NCBI RefSeq assembly: GCF_014202315.1 | Contig: NZ_JACHGN010000002.1 | Coordinates: forward strand, 176,496-226,875 | Direction of reading: 5' to 3' | Length of the DNA: 50,380 nucleotides | Source of the DNA: Thermocatellispora tengchongensis | GTDB lineage: Bacteria; Actinomycetota; Actinomycetes; Streptosporangiales; Streptosporangiaceae | Translations under genes and position numbers: made by a program | The notes under the pieces: generated by a model | The model's input: the letters and a program-made list of their open reading frames with translations, nothing else | Databases searched by the model: none | Told to the model about the DNA's origin: nothing | Shown here: piece by piece, positions 18,384-27,400 of the stretch | Layout: each line of letters opens with the position of its first letter | Position numbering within the stretch: the first letter of the stretch is position 1

Positions 18384-18424
18384 GAGGCGGCCTCCGCCTC
18401 GGGCCCTCGGGGCGGGCCGAGGGC
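18384..18424. terminator. Two adjacent perfect hairpins
   Basis: Hairpin 1: GAGGCGG (18384-18390), loop CCT, CCGCCTC (18394-18400). Hairpin 2: GCCCTCGG (18403-18410), 6-nt loop, CCGAGGGC (18417-18424). They mark the boundary between the GC-extreme left part and the lower-GC right part of the gene-less stretch. No T-run, so any terminator function is tentative. Confidence 0.45.
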
Positions 18425-18811
18425 GGGGTGGAGAAATCGACGAGGGGCGGGGAAAGGGCGGTTTTGGGGCGCCGTTCTTATGGTGTGGGCTTGACTTCGG
18501 TTCATGGGGGTGTGTGCCGCGGGGGCGCGGCGTGGGTGGGGGTCTCGGGGAGTTCATGGGGCCTTGTGCTTTTTTACTAGGTCTTCCGGAATGCTGGGAT
18601 TGGATCGGGGGGGTGGGGGAGGTCGGGGGGTGGCATGGGAGGAGCTGGGGGGATGCATCTGGGGTCTCGTGCGGGTGGCCTGGGGTGGAATGTCGGTGAA
18701 TATCGGCGTTTTCGAGTGGGGGAAAGTGGCGGCTGAAATGTGATTTATCGTGCTAAGTCAGGTTTTGCCGCCGTTAGGGAGAGAATTCGGGGCGTCGTGG
18801 CTACGGTGGAA

Positions 18812-18839
18812 TTGTCCGTAGCGCGTCATGGCGTATCCC
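18812..18839 (+). promoter_or_regulatory. Candidate promoter of Cys-rich peptide gene
   Basis: TTGTCC (18812-18817) and TATCCC (18834-18839) with a 16-bp spacer. This would give a leader of roughly 70 nt that includes a CCAGGCC/GGCCTGG inverted repeat (18870-18885) and the hairpin over the ribosome binding site. Low certainty. Confidence 0.35.
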
Positions 18840-18897
18840 GGGAAAGCCTGCTCGACGCTCCGTTCGGTCCCAGGCCCCGGCCTGGGGCCCAACCCTC

Positions 18898-18914
18898 AGA
18901 TCACGGAGTGATCT
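18898..18914 (+). promoter_or_regulatory. Hairpin containing the ribosome binding site
   Basis: AGATCAC (18898-18904), loop GGA, GTGATCT (18908-18914): a perfect 7-bp stem directly before ATG 18916. The Shine-Dalgarno GGAG (18905-18908) occupies the loop and first stem base. Folding would limit ribosome access, so translation may be controlled by temperature, a protein or a ligand; alternatively the palindrome is a protein-binding DNA site. Confidence 0.6.
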
Positions 18915-18915
18915 C

Positions 18916-19173
18916 ATGCTCAGAAGACTCATCGTCGCGGCCGCCGTCGCCGCCTCCACACTGGTCGTCGGTGGCGCGATGAGTGCCCAGCCCGCCAGCG
19001 CCGCTCCGAGCACGAACTGCGCCGTCACCGGTCAGGCCGTAGCCCTTCTGGACAGCGCCGCCAAGCCCTGCCGGTGGCAGGAGGAGGAGGACTACTGGTG
19101 CAAGTACTGCTACAAGAAGGGCAAGTGGCGCCTGAAGTACTGCAAGGACCCAGAGGACGACAACGGCTTCTGA
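18916..19173 (+). CDS. Small cysteine-rich secreted peptide
   Basis: An 85-residue product with a classical signal peptide: LRRLIVAAAVAAS, a hydrophobic core, and PASA-A near residues 26-30 as the likely cleavage site. The mature part of about 55 residues has five cysteines (35, 52, 62, 65, 76), with a CxxC in WCKYCYKKGKW, an acidic patch EEED before it and a basic/aromatic centre. The odd cysteine number suggests one free thiol or a disulfide-linked dimer. I do not recognise the family. GGAG is 7 nt upstream of the ATG inside a hairpin, and a terminator follows. Possible roles: secreted antimicrobial or signalling peptide, or cell-surface adaptor; none is shown. Confidence 0.8.
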   Translation: MLRRLIVAAAVAASTLVVGGAMSAQPASAAPSTNCAVTGQAVALLDSAAKPCRWQEEEDYWCKYCYKKGKWRLKYCKDPEDDNGF

Positions 19174-19208
19174 CGGCTGGGTGATCAGGTTCACCCCAGC
19201 GAACGCCG

Positions 19209-19236
19209 CGCCCCGCGGGGACCACCTCGCGGGGCG
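19209..19236 (+). terminator. GC hairpin after Cys-rich peptide gene
   Basis: CGCCCCGCG (19209-19217), 10-nt loop, CGCGGGGCG (19228-19236), 36 bp after the peptide stop. A perfect 9-bp stem without a T-run, as often seen for actinobacterial terminators. Confidence 0.6.
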
Positions 19237-19327
19237 TCGCATGCCGTACGCCCCTGGCCTGGGACTCCCGGACGGGCCGGGGCGAGTGACCCTCGTGGCG
19301 CGCGGGGATCTGTTAGCTTCCTGCGAC

Positions 19328-20461
19328 ATGCGGGTCCTGCACACCTCCGACTGGCACCTCGGCCGGTCCTTCCACCGGGAGAGCCTGCTCGCGGCCCAGG
19401 CCGCGTTCGTGGACCACCTGGTGGAGGTCGTCACGGCCGAGCGGGTCGGCGTGGTCGCGGTGTCCGGAGACGTCTACGACCGGGCGCTGCCGCCGGTGGA
19501 CGCGGTCAAGCTGTGCGACGAGGCCCTGCAGCGGCTGGTGGGGGCGGGGGCCCGGGTGGTGCTGATCAGCGGGAACCACGACTCGGCGCGGCGGCTAGGC
19601 TTCGGCGCCGAGCTCATCGAGGCGGGCGGGGTGCACCTGCGCACCGACCCGGCGGCGGTGGCCAGGCCGGTGCTCGTGGACGGCGTCGCGTTCTACGGCA
19701 TCCCGTACCTGGAGCCCGAGGTCGTACGCGGCCCGTGGGAGCTCGCCGAGCGCAGCCACAGCGCCGCGCTCGGCCACGCGATGGCGCTGATCCGGGCCGA
19801 TCTCGCCCGCCGGGGCGGCGTCGCGTCGGTCGTGCTCGCCCACGCGTTCGTCACCGGCGGCGCGGCCAGCGACAGCGAACGCGACATCAGCGTCGGCGGG
19901 GTGGCCCATGTGCCGCTGACCGTCTTCGACGGCATCGGCTACACCGCGCTCGGCCACCTCCACGGCCGCCAGCAGATGAGCGAGACCGTGCGCTACTCCG
20001 GCTCCCCGCTCGCCTACTCCTTCTCCGAGGCGGCCCACCTGAAGGGCTCCTGGCTGGTGGACATCGACGGCTCCGGCTTCCGGGGCGCCGAGTTCGTGCC
20101 CGCCCCGGTGCCCCGGCCGGTCGCCGAGCTGCGCGGCGCCATCGACGATCTGCTCGGCTCCCCGGCGTACGAGCGGTACACCGGCCACTGGCTGCGCATC
20201 GTGCTGACCGACCCGGTGCGGCCCAAGGGGGCCATGGAGCGCCTGCGGCGCCGCTTCCCGCACACCCTCGCCCTGGCCTTCGAGCCCGAGGGCGGCGGTG
20301 AGCGTACGCGCGCCGCCCGGCCGCGCGCCGCCGGCCGTCCCGAGATCGACGTGGTGCTGGACTTCGTCCGCGAAGTACGCGGCGAGCCCGCCGACGAGGC
20401 CGAGCGGCGGCTGCTGCACCGGGCGATAGAGTCGTGCAGACTCAAGGAGACGATGGCATAG
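19328..20461 (+). CDS. sbcD: Exonuclease subunit SbcD (Mre11-like)
   Basis: A 377-residue metallophosphoesterase nuclease. All Mre11/SbcD motifs are present near the N-terminus: TSDWHLGRSFHRE, VSGDVYDRALPP, ISGNHDSARRLGFG, LAHAFVTGG, and GYTALGHLHGRQ with the capping GSPLAYSFSE. It pairs with SbcC to cut DNA ends, hairpins and protein-blocked ends. ATG 19328 is at the conserved beginning; a TAGCTT box 8 nt upstream and no ribosome binding site suggest a leaderless transcript. The stop is immediately followed by the sbcC start. Confidence 0.97.
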   Translation: MRVLHTSDWHLGRSFHRESLLAAQAAFVDHLVEVVTAERVGVVAVSGDVYDRALPPVDAVKLCDEALQRLVGAGARVVLISGNHDSARRLGFGAELIEAGGVHLRTDPAAVARPVLVDGVAFYGIPYLEPEVVRGPWELAERSHSAALGHAMALIRADLARRGGVASVVLAHAFVTGGAASDSERDISVGGVAHVPLTVFDGIGYTALGHLHGRQQMSETVRYSGSPLAYSFSEAAHLKGSWLVDIDGSGFRGAEFVPAPVPRPVAELRGAIDDLLGSPAYERYTGHWLRIVLTDPVRPKGAMERLRRRFPHTLALAFEPEGGGERTRAARPRAAGRPEIDVVLDFVREVRGEPADEAERRLLHRAIESCRLKETMA

Positions 20462-23400
20462 ATGCGGCTGCACCGCCTGACCCTGGCCGCCTTCGGGTCC
20501 TTCCCCGGCCGGGAGACCGTCGACTTCGACGCGCTGGGCGAGGCCGGCCTGTTCCTGATCCACGGCCCCACGGGCGCGGGCAAGACCACCGTGCTCGACG
20601 CCGTCTGCTACGCCCTGTACGGCCAGGTGCCCGGCCAGCGCGACCATGCCAAGAGCCTGCGCTGCGACCACGCCCCGCCCGACCGCGGCCCCGTGGTCGA
20701 GCTGGAGGTCACGATCCGGGGCCGCCGCCTCCGGATCACCCGTTCGCCCGCCTGGCTCCGCCCCAAGCTGCGCGGCGCCGGCCAGGTCGAGGAGAAGGCC
20801 AAGGCCCGCGCCGAGGAGCTGACCGGCACCGGCTCCTGGGTCACGCTGTCCACCCGCGCCGACGAGACCGGCCACCTGATCGGCGGCCTGCTCGGCATGA
20901 ACGCCGACCAGTTCCAGCAGGTCGCCATGCTGCCCCAGGGCGACTTCGCCCGATTCCTGCGCTCCGACGGCGACGAGCGCCGGGTGCTGCTGGAACGCCT
21001 CTTCTCGGTCGGCCTCTACACCGCGGTGGAGCGCTGGCTGGCCGAGCACCGCACCGAGACCGGCCGTGCCCGCCAGGCCCTGCGCCAGGCCGTCGATGCG
21101 GTCGTCAACCGCATCCACGGCGCCGCGGGCCCGCTTCTCGCCGGCGTCGAGAGCACCGACGCCGGTGACGAGCCCATGGAGTGGGCGCGCGGGCTGGTGG
21201 CCGTGGCCGGCGAGCGCGTGACGCGGGCCGAGCAGGCGTGTGCGCACAGCGAGGCCGACCTGCGCGAGGCAAGGGCGCGGCTGGAGGCGGGCCGGGCGCT
21301 CGCCGACCGGCGCCGCCGTCACGCCGAGGCCCTGGCGCGGCGGGCCGAGCTGGACGCCCGGGCCGACGAGCGGGCCGACCTGGAGGCCATCCTCGACGAG
21401 GCCGCCCGCGCCGAGCGCGTACTGCCGCTGATCCTGCGGGCCGGGCAGCGCGCCGAGGCCGCGGCCAAGGCGCACCGCCTCGCCGCCGACGCGCTGTCCC
21501 GCGCCCTGCCCCTCGTGCCCGGCGAGGGGGACGACCCGCCGTCCCCCGAGGAGCTGGCCGCGCTGGAGCGGGGCCGCCGCGACGAGATCGCCCGGCTGGC
21601 CGAGCTGCGCGACGACGAGCGGCGGCGCGACGCCCTGGCGGGCGACCTGGAGGCCACCGAGCGCGACCTCGCCGCGCTCGCCGTACGCGAGGCCGCCACC
21701 GCCGAGCGGCTGGCCGTGCTGCCCGAGCGGCACCGCGAGGCGGAGGAGCGCCGCGAGGAGGCGGGCCGCGCCGCCGCGTCCGTCCCCGCCGCCGAGGCCG
21801 CCCACCTGGCCGCCACCCGCGCCCTGGCCGCCACCCGCCGCCGCGACGCGCTCGCCGCCGAGCTGGAGGCGGCCCGCGAGACCCTGGCCGCCGCCCTCGC
21901 GGTCCTCCCCGAGCCGCCCGGCGACGGCGACGCCAAGGAACTGCGCGCCGCGCTCGCCGCGATGGAGCGCGACCGGCGCGAGCGGGCGGCGGCGCTGGAG
22001 GCGCTGCGCGCCGACGAGGAGCGCCTGTCCGAGGTGCGCGCCGAGCTGGCCCGCCTCGACGCCGAGATCGACGTCCTCGCCGAGCAGGAGGCCGCGGCCC
22101 GGGCCGACGCCGCCGAGCTGCCCGTCCGGCTGGCCGCGATCCACGACCGGCTGGCCGCGCTGCGCGGCGAGGCGGCCGCGATCCCGGCCGCCGAGGCGGC
22201 GCGGCAGGCGGCGGCGGCCCGGCTCGACGCCGCAGGGCTGCGCGACACGCTCGCCGCCGAGTGGGAAGCCGCCGAGCAGGTACGCCGCGAGGCCACCGAC
22301 CGGGCGCAGGAGCTGCGCGACCGGGTGCTCGCGCTGCGCCAGGCCAGGATCGAGGGCATGGCGGGCGAGCTGGCCTGCTCCCTGGTCAGCGGCGAGCCGT
22401 GCGTGGTGTGCGGGTCCGAGCACCACCCCGCGCCCGCGCCGCCCGTGGCCGCCGCCTCGATCGCCGAGGACGAGGCCGAGGCCCAGGCGGCGTACGAGGA
22501 GGCCCAGGCCGAGCGCCAGGCCGCCGAGAGCGACGCGGCCGTCCTGGCCACCCGGCTGGCCGACGCCGAGGAGCGGGCCGAGGGCGCCGAGGCGGGCGAG
22601 GCCGCCGGGCTGCTGGCCGCCGCCGAGGCCGAGCTGGCCAGGCTGGAGGCCGTCGCGGAGGAGGCGGGCGCCGCCGAGGCGGAGGCCGAGCGCGCCGAGC
22701 GCGAGCTGGAGCGGGCCCGCGACCGCGCCGCCGAGCTGGACCGGGCGCTGGCCGAGTGCACCAGCCGCCGGACCGAGCTGCGCGCCGAGCTGGACCGGCT
22801 CACCGCGCGTCTGGAGAGCGCCCGCGGCGGCGACGCCTCGGTGGCCGCGCGCCGCGACCGCCTCACCGCCGAGGCGGAGCTGTTCGCCGGGGCGGGCGAG
22901 TGGGCGGCCCGGGTCGCGGAGGTCGCCGCCGCCTGGGAGGAGGCGCGCAGCGCGGTCCCCGACGGTGAGACCGCCGAGCGGGCCGCCCACGCGCTCGCCG
23001 AGGCCGAGCGGGAGCTCGCGGCCTTACGCGCCGCGGCGTCCGGGCATGACGCCCTCGCCGCCGAGGCCGCGCGGCTGGCCGCCGAGACCGACGAGCTGCG
23101 GCGTACCGGGCGCGACATCGACCGCGAGCTGACCGCCGCCCGCGCCCGCCGCGACCAGCTCGCCGCCGAGGTGGCCCGGCTCGCCGCGCGTCTCGACGCC
23201 GCCAGGGGCGAGGACCCCACCCTGGCCGCGCGCCTGGACCGGCTCGCCGACGAGGCCGCCCTGCTGGGCGAGGCTGCCGAGTCGGCCAACGCCGCGCGTG
23301 CGTCGGCCGTGGAGGCGTCCGCCGCCGGCGAGGAGGCCGCCGCCGCTGCCGCCGAGGCCGGGTTCGGCTCGGTCGCCGACGCCCGCGCCGCCGTACGCCC

Positions 23401-24241
23401 CCGCGAGGAGCGCGAGGTCAGGGCCGAGCGGCTGCGCGAGCTGGACGCCGAGGCCGCCGCCGTCGATGCCCTGCTCGCCGACCCCGAGCTGATCGCCGCC
23501 GCGGCCCAGCCGCCGCCCGACCTCGCCGCGCTGGCGGAGCGGCACGACGCCGCCGAGCGTGCGCACGGCGAGCACGTCTCCGCCCGCGACCAGGCCCGCG
23601 CCCGCCGCGACCAGCTCGCCGCGCTCACCGATGAGCTGGCGCGGTGCCAGGCGGAGTGGCGCCCGGCCGAGGAGCGCCACCGCCTCGCCCGCACCCTGGC
23701 CGAGCTGACCAGCGGCACCTCCGCCGACAACGCCTACGACATGCGCCTGTCGTCGTTCGTGCTCGGCGAGCGCCTGCGCCAGGTGGTGGACGCCGCCAAC
23801 GACCGGCTCGACCACATGTCCGGCGGTCGCTACCTCCTCCAGTACGACGTGCGCAACACCGCGGGCAGCCGCAAGCGCACCGGCGGCGGCCTCGGCCTGC
23901 GCGTCCTGGACGCCTGGACCGGCGTGGACCGCGACCCGGCCACCCTGTCGGGCGGCGAGAGCTTCGTCACCTCCCTGGCCCTGGCCCTCGGCCTGGCCGA
24001 CGTGGTCACCGCCGAGTCGGGCGGCACCGAGATCGGCACCCTCTTCGTCGACGAGGGCTTCGGCACCCTGGACGAGGACACCCTGGACGGCGTCCTCGAC
24101 ATCCTCGACGCCCTCCGCGACGGCGGCCGCGCGATCGGCATCGTCAGCCACGTGGCCGAACTCCGCGCCCGAATCCCGGCCCGCCTGTCGGTCACCAAGA
24201 CCCCCACGGGCAGCACCCTCTCGCTCCACGTGCACGCATGA
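20462..24241 (+). CDS. sbcC: Exonuclease subunit SbcC (Rad50-like ATPase)
   Basis: A 1259-residue ABC-type ATPase. Walker A HGPTGAGKTT is at residues 34-43, followed by FQQVAMLPQGDFARFL typical of SbcC. A very long Ala/Glu/Arg-rich coiled coil is split by the zinc hook Cys647-Val-Val-Cys650 (EPCVVCGSEH). At the C-terminus the signature LSGGESF and Walker B LFVDEGFGTLDE (Asp1197, Glu1198) are intact. The start abuts the sbcD stop, so the two are co-translated to form the Mre11-Rad50-like SbcCD complex. Somewhat longer than typical because of an extended coiled coil. The stop overlaps the next start (ATGA). Confidence 0.97.
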   Translation: MRLHRLTLAAFGSFPGRETVDFDALGEAGLFLIHGPTGAGKTTVLDAVCYALYGQVPGQRDHAKSLRCDHAPPDRGPVVELEVTIRGRRLRITRSPAWLRPKLRGAGQVEEKAKARAEELTGTGSWVTLSTRADETGHLIGGLLGMNADQFQQVAMLPQGDFARFLRSDGDERRVLLERLFSVGLYTAVERWLAEHRTETGRARQALRQAVDAVVNRIHGAAGPLLAGVESTDAGDEPMEWARGLVAVAGERVTRAEQACAHSEADLREARARLEAGRALADRRRRHAEALARRAELDARADERADLEAILDEAARAERVLPLILRAGQRAEAAAKAHRLAADALSRALPLVPGEGDDPPSPEELAALERGRRDEIARLAELRDDERRRDALAGDLEATERDLAALAVREAATAERLAVLPERHREAEERREEAGRAAASVPAAEAAHLAATRALAATRRRDALAAELEAARETLAAALAVLPEPPGDGDAKELRAALAAMERDRRERAAALEALRADEERLSEVRAELARLDAEIDVLAEQEAAARADAAELPVRLAAIHDRLAALRGEAAAIPAAEAARQAAAARLDAAGLRDTLAAEWEAAEQVRREATDRAQELRDRVLALRQARIEGMAGELACSLVSGEPCVVCGSEHHPAPAPPVAAASIAEDEAEAQAAYEEAQAERQAAESDAAVLATRLADAEERAEGAEAGEAAGLLAAAEAELARLEAVAEEAGAAEAEAERAERELERARDRAAELDRALAECTSRRTELRAELDRLTARLESARGGDASVAARRDRLTAEAELFAGAGEWAARVAEVAAAWEEARSAVPDGETAERAAHALAEAERELAALRAAASGHDALAAEAARLAAETDELRRTGRDIDRELTAARARRDQLAAEVARLAARLDAARGEDPTLAARLDRLADEAALLGEAAESANAARASAVEASAAGEEAAAAAAEAGFGSVADARAAVRPREEREVRAERLRELDAEAAAVDALLADPELIAAAAQPPPDLAALAERHDAAERAHGEHVSARDQARARRDQLAALTDELARCQAEWRPAEERHRLARTLAELTSGTSADNAYDMRLSSFVLGERLRQVVDAANDRLDHMSGGRYLLQYDVRNTAGSRKRTGGGLGLRVLDAWTGVDRDPATLSGGESFVTSLALALGLADVVTAESGGTEIGTLFVDEGFGTLDEDTLDGVLDILDALRDGGRAIGIVSHVAELRARIPARLSVTKTPTGSTLSLHVHA

Positions 24242-24459
24242 TCACTTTCGTGAACATCGGCTATGCCGCGGCCGGGGTGCCGTTCTTCATGCGGGTGGAG
24301 CTGGAGGGCGAAGGCGTCATGCCCCTGGTTGAGGTGTTCCGGGCCAAGGAGGGCGGGCTGGTGCCGGTCGCGTCGGCGCGAGCGGGGCAGACGCTCGCGC
24401 TGACCGAACCGTTCGAGGTGGCGTTCGACCCGGCCGTGCTCACGGGGCCCCGGCGGTAG
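24238..24459 (+). CDS. Uma2-like nuclease C-terminal fragment
   Basis: 73 residues starting with an ATGA overlap on the sbcC stop. YAAAGVPFFMRVELEGEG and ARAGQTLALTEPFEVAFDP match, as I remember the family, the last third of actinobacterial Uma2 (DUF820) PD-(D/E)xK proteins, where they follow the catalytic strands. The catalytic Asp and Glu-x-Lys motifs are absent. So it is probably a remnant of a Uma2 gene fused at its 5' end to sbcC's 3' end, although the coupled start means it may still be made. Its last 20 bp overlap the end of the convergent SMC-like gene. Confidence 0.6.
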   Translation: MITFVNIGYAAAGVPFFMRVELEGEGVMPLVEVFRAKEGGLVPVASARAGQTLALTEPFEVAFDPAVLTGPRR

Positions 24460-27400
24460 CGGCGGGGGCGCGGGTGACGTAGTCCATCAGGGCGCGGACC
24501 CGGGGGGCGTGGCGGTCGTGGCCGATGATGACCGGGGGTTCGTTGTAGGGCATGGCGTCGGATGAGCGGCGCAGTTTGATGTACTGGCCGCAGGCGTCGA
24601 TCGCGTACGGCTCCATGTCGTCCTGCAGCGCGCCGATGACGGTGATGCCGTAGGTCTCGCCGATGCGGCGGAACAGGGCGACCGCCTCGCGGCGGTGTTC
24701 CTTGCCCAGGTTGCGGCCCAGTTCGTCCAGGACCAGGCACAGGTGGCCGCCGCCGGAGGAGGCGATGGCGGCGGCGCAGACCAGCTTGACCGCCTTCTCG
24801 TCCATCAGGGCGGTGTTGGCGCGGCGGTTGTAGGGGACGTAGCCCTGGCCCTCGCCGCGGCGCCACTTGGGGATGACCTTCCACGCCCAGCGCTGCTCGG
24901 GGTCGGACGGGGCGGCGGGCACCGGGAACTCCAGGGTCGCGCCGTAGCCGCCGTAGGCCAGGTCGAGCTTCTCGAACTCCTCAGAAACCCGGGTGAGCCT
25001 CGCCTTGATCGCGGCGGTGAGCGCGGCGCGGTGGACGGCGGTGGACTGGGCGGCCTCCTCCGCGCCCTTGTCGGCCGCGGCCAGGTCGCGCTGCCGGGTG
25101 GCGAGCTGCGCCTCGATCTGCCGGCGCTGGTGCCGTTCGTACTCCTCCTGACCGCGCAGGTACGACGCCAGCGCGCCGCACACCCCGGGGAAGGTGGCCT
25201 GCTCCCGGGCCGTGCGGCCCGCGCCAGGCTCGCTGCGCTCCCGGAGCAGGAAGCGCAGCTCGTCCGGCATCTCCCCGGAGCCGGACTCCGCGCCGTCCGA
25301 GGAGCCGTCGGAGGAGCCGTCGGAAGGGCCGTCGGAGGGGAACGTGCCGCGCAGCGCCTGCTCCAGGCGGCGTTCGGCGGCGCGCCACCACTCCTCGGCG
25401 GTGAGCGGGGCCTCCGCCTCGGGCAGCGCCGCCAGCCACTCGCGGGCGCCCTCGACCGTGCCGCCCCACTCGGCCGCCAGCGCGTCGAGGCCGAGCGCCG
25501 CCCGCTCGGCGGTGACCTTGGCCTCCTGGGCGCGGGCCTGGTCGCGCTCGTCCTCCAGCCGGGCGCGCCGCCCCTCAAGGCGCTCGATCTCCATGTCGCG
25601 GGTACGGGCGCGGAAGTCGAGCGCCGCCACCTCGCGCTCGGCCTCGGAGACCCGGGGCACCAGCTCGGCCAGCGCGTCGGACAGCTCCGCCAGCCGGGTA
25701 CGCCGCTCGGCCAGCCGCCGTTCGATCTCGGCCAGCCGCACCCCCGCCTTGGCGCCGTCGAGCCGCCGCCGCGCCTCGGCCACGCCGTCCTCGGCCCGGC
25801 GTACGGCGCGGGCGGCCTCCTCCTGCGCGTCGCGGGCGCGGTTGAGCCGCTGCTCGGCCGCCTTGATCCGGGCCTCGCGGCCGGTGGGCACGCCCTCGAA
25901 GGCCCCCACGACGGTCACCCCGGCCGCGCTGACCAGGACCGAGCCGGGCAGCCCGGCCAGGGCCCGCGCCGCCGCCTCCAGCTCGGCGGCATCGACGATC
26001 ACCGCGTGCTCGTGCGGCCAGTTGCGCAACCCTTCGTACGCCCGGCCGCCGCCCGTCTCGTCGCGGGCGTGCTCGGCCACGTCGATCGCGTCGAGCAGCC
26101 CGCTCGCCGCCACGCCCGCCTCGGCCAGCGCGCGGAGCTGCGCCGCCGCCGGGCCGCCCTCGGCGTCGTCCAGCGCCGCCGCCGCGCCCTCGACCTCGCG
26201 GTCGGCCACCCCGAGCGCCTTCAGCGCGGCGTTGAGCCGCTGCCCGGCCTCGGCCAGCTCGCGCTCGGCCGCCGGCACCTCGCGGCCGTCGGCGAACCGC
26301 CGCGCCTCCTCCAGGCCCGGTATCTGGCCGCGCAGCTCGTCGGCGGAGTTCTCGGCCACCGCCCGGTCGGCCTCCAGCTTGGCCACCCGCGCCTGCGCCT
26401 CGGCCAGCTCCCGGCGCGCCTCGGCCAGCCGCCGGTCCAGCGTGTCGTCCTTCAGCGTGCCGATCTCGGCCCGGACCACCGCGATGGCCTCGGCGGCCTG
26501 CTCGGCCGCGACCCGGTGCCGGGACAGCTCGGCCGCCAGCGCCTCGTCGCGGTCGGCCGCCGCCACCAGCCGCCGCGCCTGCCGCCCGCGCCAGCACCGC
26601 ATCGCCTCGGCCAGGTGGACGCGGGCCGCGTCGCGCCGGTCGAAGGTGTCGAGCAGGGTGCGCGACTCGGCCTCGAACTCCCGCAGTCGCTGGGCCGCCT
26701 GCACCGCGCGCACCCGCTTGGCGTGCTCGTCGCGGCGCGCCTCGCGCTCCTGGTCCAGCTCGGCGTCCAGTCCGGTAAGCGCGGCCACCGCCTCGAAGAC
26801 CCGCTCGGGGGAGATCTCGTTGAGCGGCTGGGACAACAGGTTGGTGGCCACCTTGGTCCGCACCGAGGTGGACAGGAACGACACGCAGCGCACCCGGTCG
26901 CCGTACAGGACCTTGGTCAGGTCGCGCGCCACGACGTCGCGCCGCCCGGCCGAGCGGGGCAGGGTGAGCCACATCTCGTCGGCCCGCGCCACCCGCTCGG
27001 CCTCCGACGGCGCCGCGGCGAGGTAGACCCCGGAGGTCCACCGGATCTCCAGGTGCGGGGCCTCCTGGTTGACCCGCAGCCAGACCGTGATCGGCTCCAG
27101 CCCGTCACCGGGCTCGTCGTCGCGCTCCTCACCGGGCTGCTCACCGGGCTGCTCACCGGGGCCGGCGCCGGGTTCGGCGCCGGCCGCGCGGGCCGGGTCG
27201 CCGAAGACGCCGACGATGTAGCCGTGGTCGGCGCTGGCCCACTGGCGCCCGCCCGCGCCCGTGGCCAGCTCGGCGTTGAACAGCAGCTCCGCGACGGTCT
27301 TGGCGCCCGAGGCGAACCGCCACTGCTCATCGCCGAGCAGCGCCGTGATCGCCGCGATGAACGACGACTTGCCCGCCCCGTTGGAGTCCTTGGGCCCCGC

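Larger units (their letters stand above)
17730..18915. other. 1.2-kb stretch without convincing gene
   Basis: Short open frames exist on both strands but all look like chance frames in GC-rich DNA (Pro/Arg/Gly-rich, no domain, no ribosome binding site). 17730-17880 is probably the promoter side of the minus-strand hydrolase. 17880-18440 is extremely GC-rich with hairpins. 18460-18900 is lower in GC and strongly G-rich on the plus strand, with a T6 run at 18571-18576, and then the leader of the Cys-rich peptide gene. It could hold a decayed gene or an untranslated regulatory RNA; nothing firmer is visible. Confidence 0.6.

Noticed and set aside
18382-18743. Small Gly/Trp-rich proteins in the gene-less region
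   Set aside because: Overlapping short frames in a G-rich stretch, with no ribosome binding site, no recognisable domain and unnatural composition.
17730-18915. tRNA or rRNA gene in the gene-less region
   Set aside because: No cloverleaf with TTCGA-type T-loop or conserved rRNA segments was found by eye on either strand.
19595-22990. Very long minus-strand reading frame opposite sbcDC
   Set aside because: Gly/Leu/Gln/Arg-rich composition without domains; it mirrors the codon bias of sbcD and sbcC, whose motifs are unmistakable.
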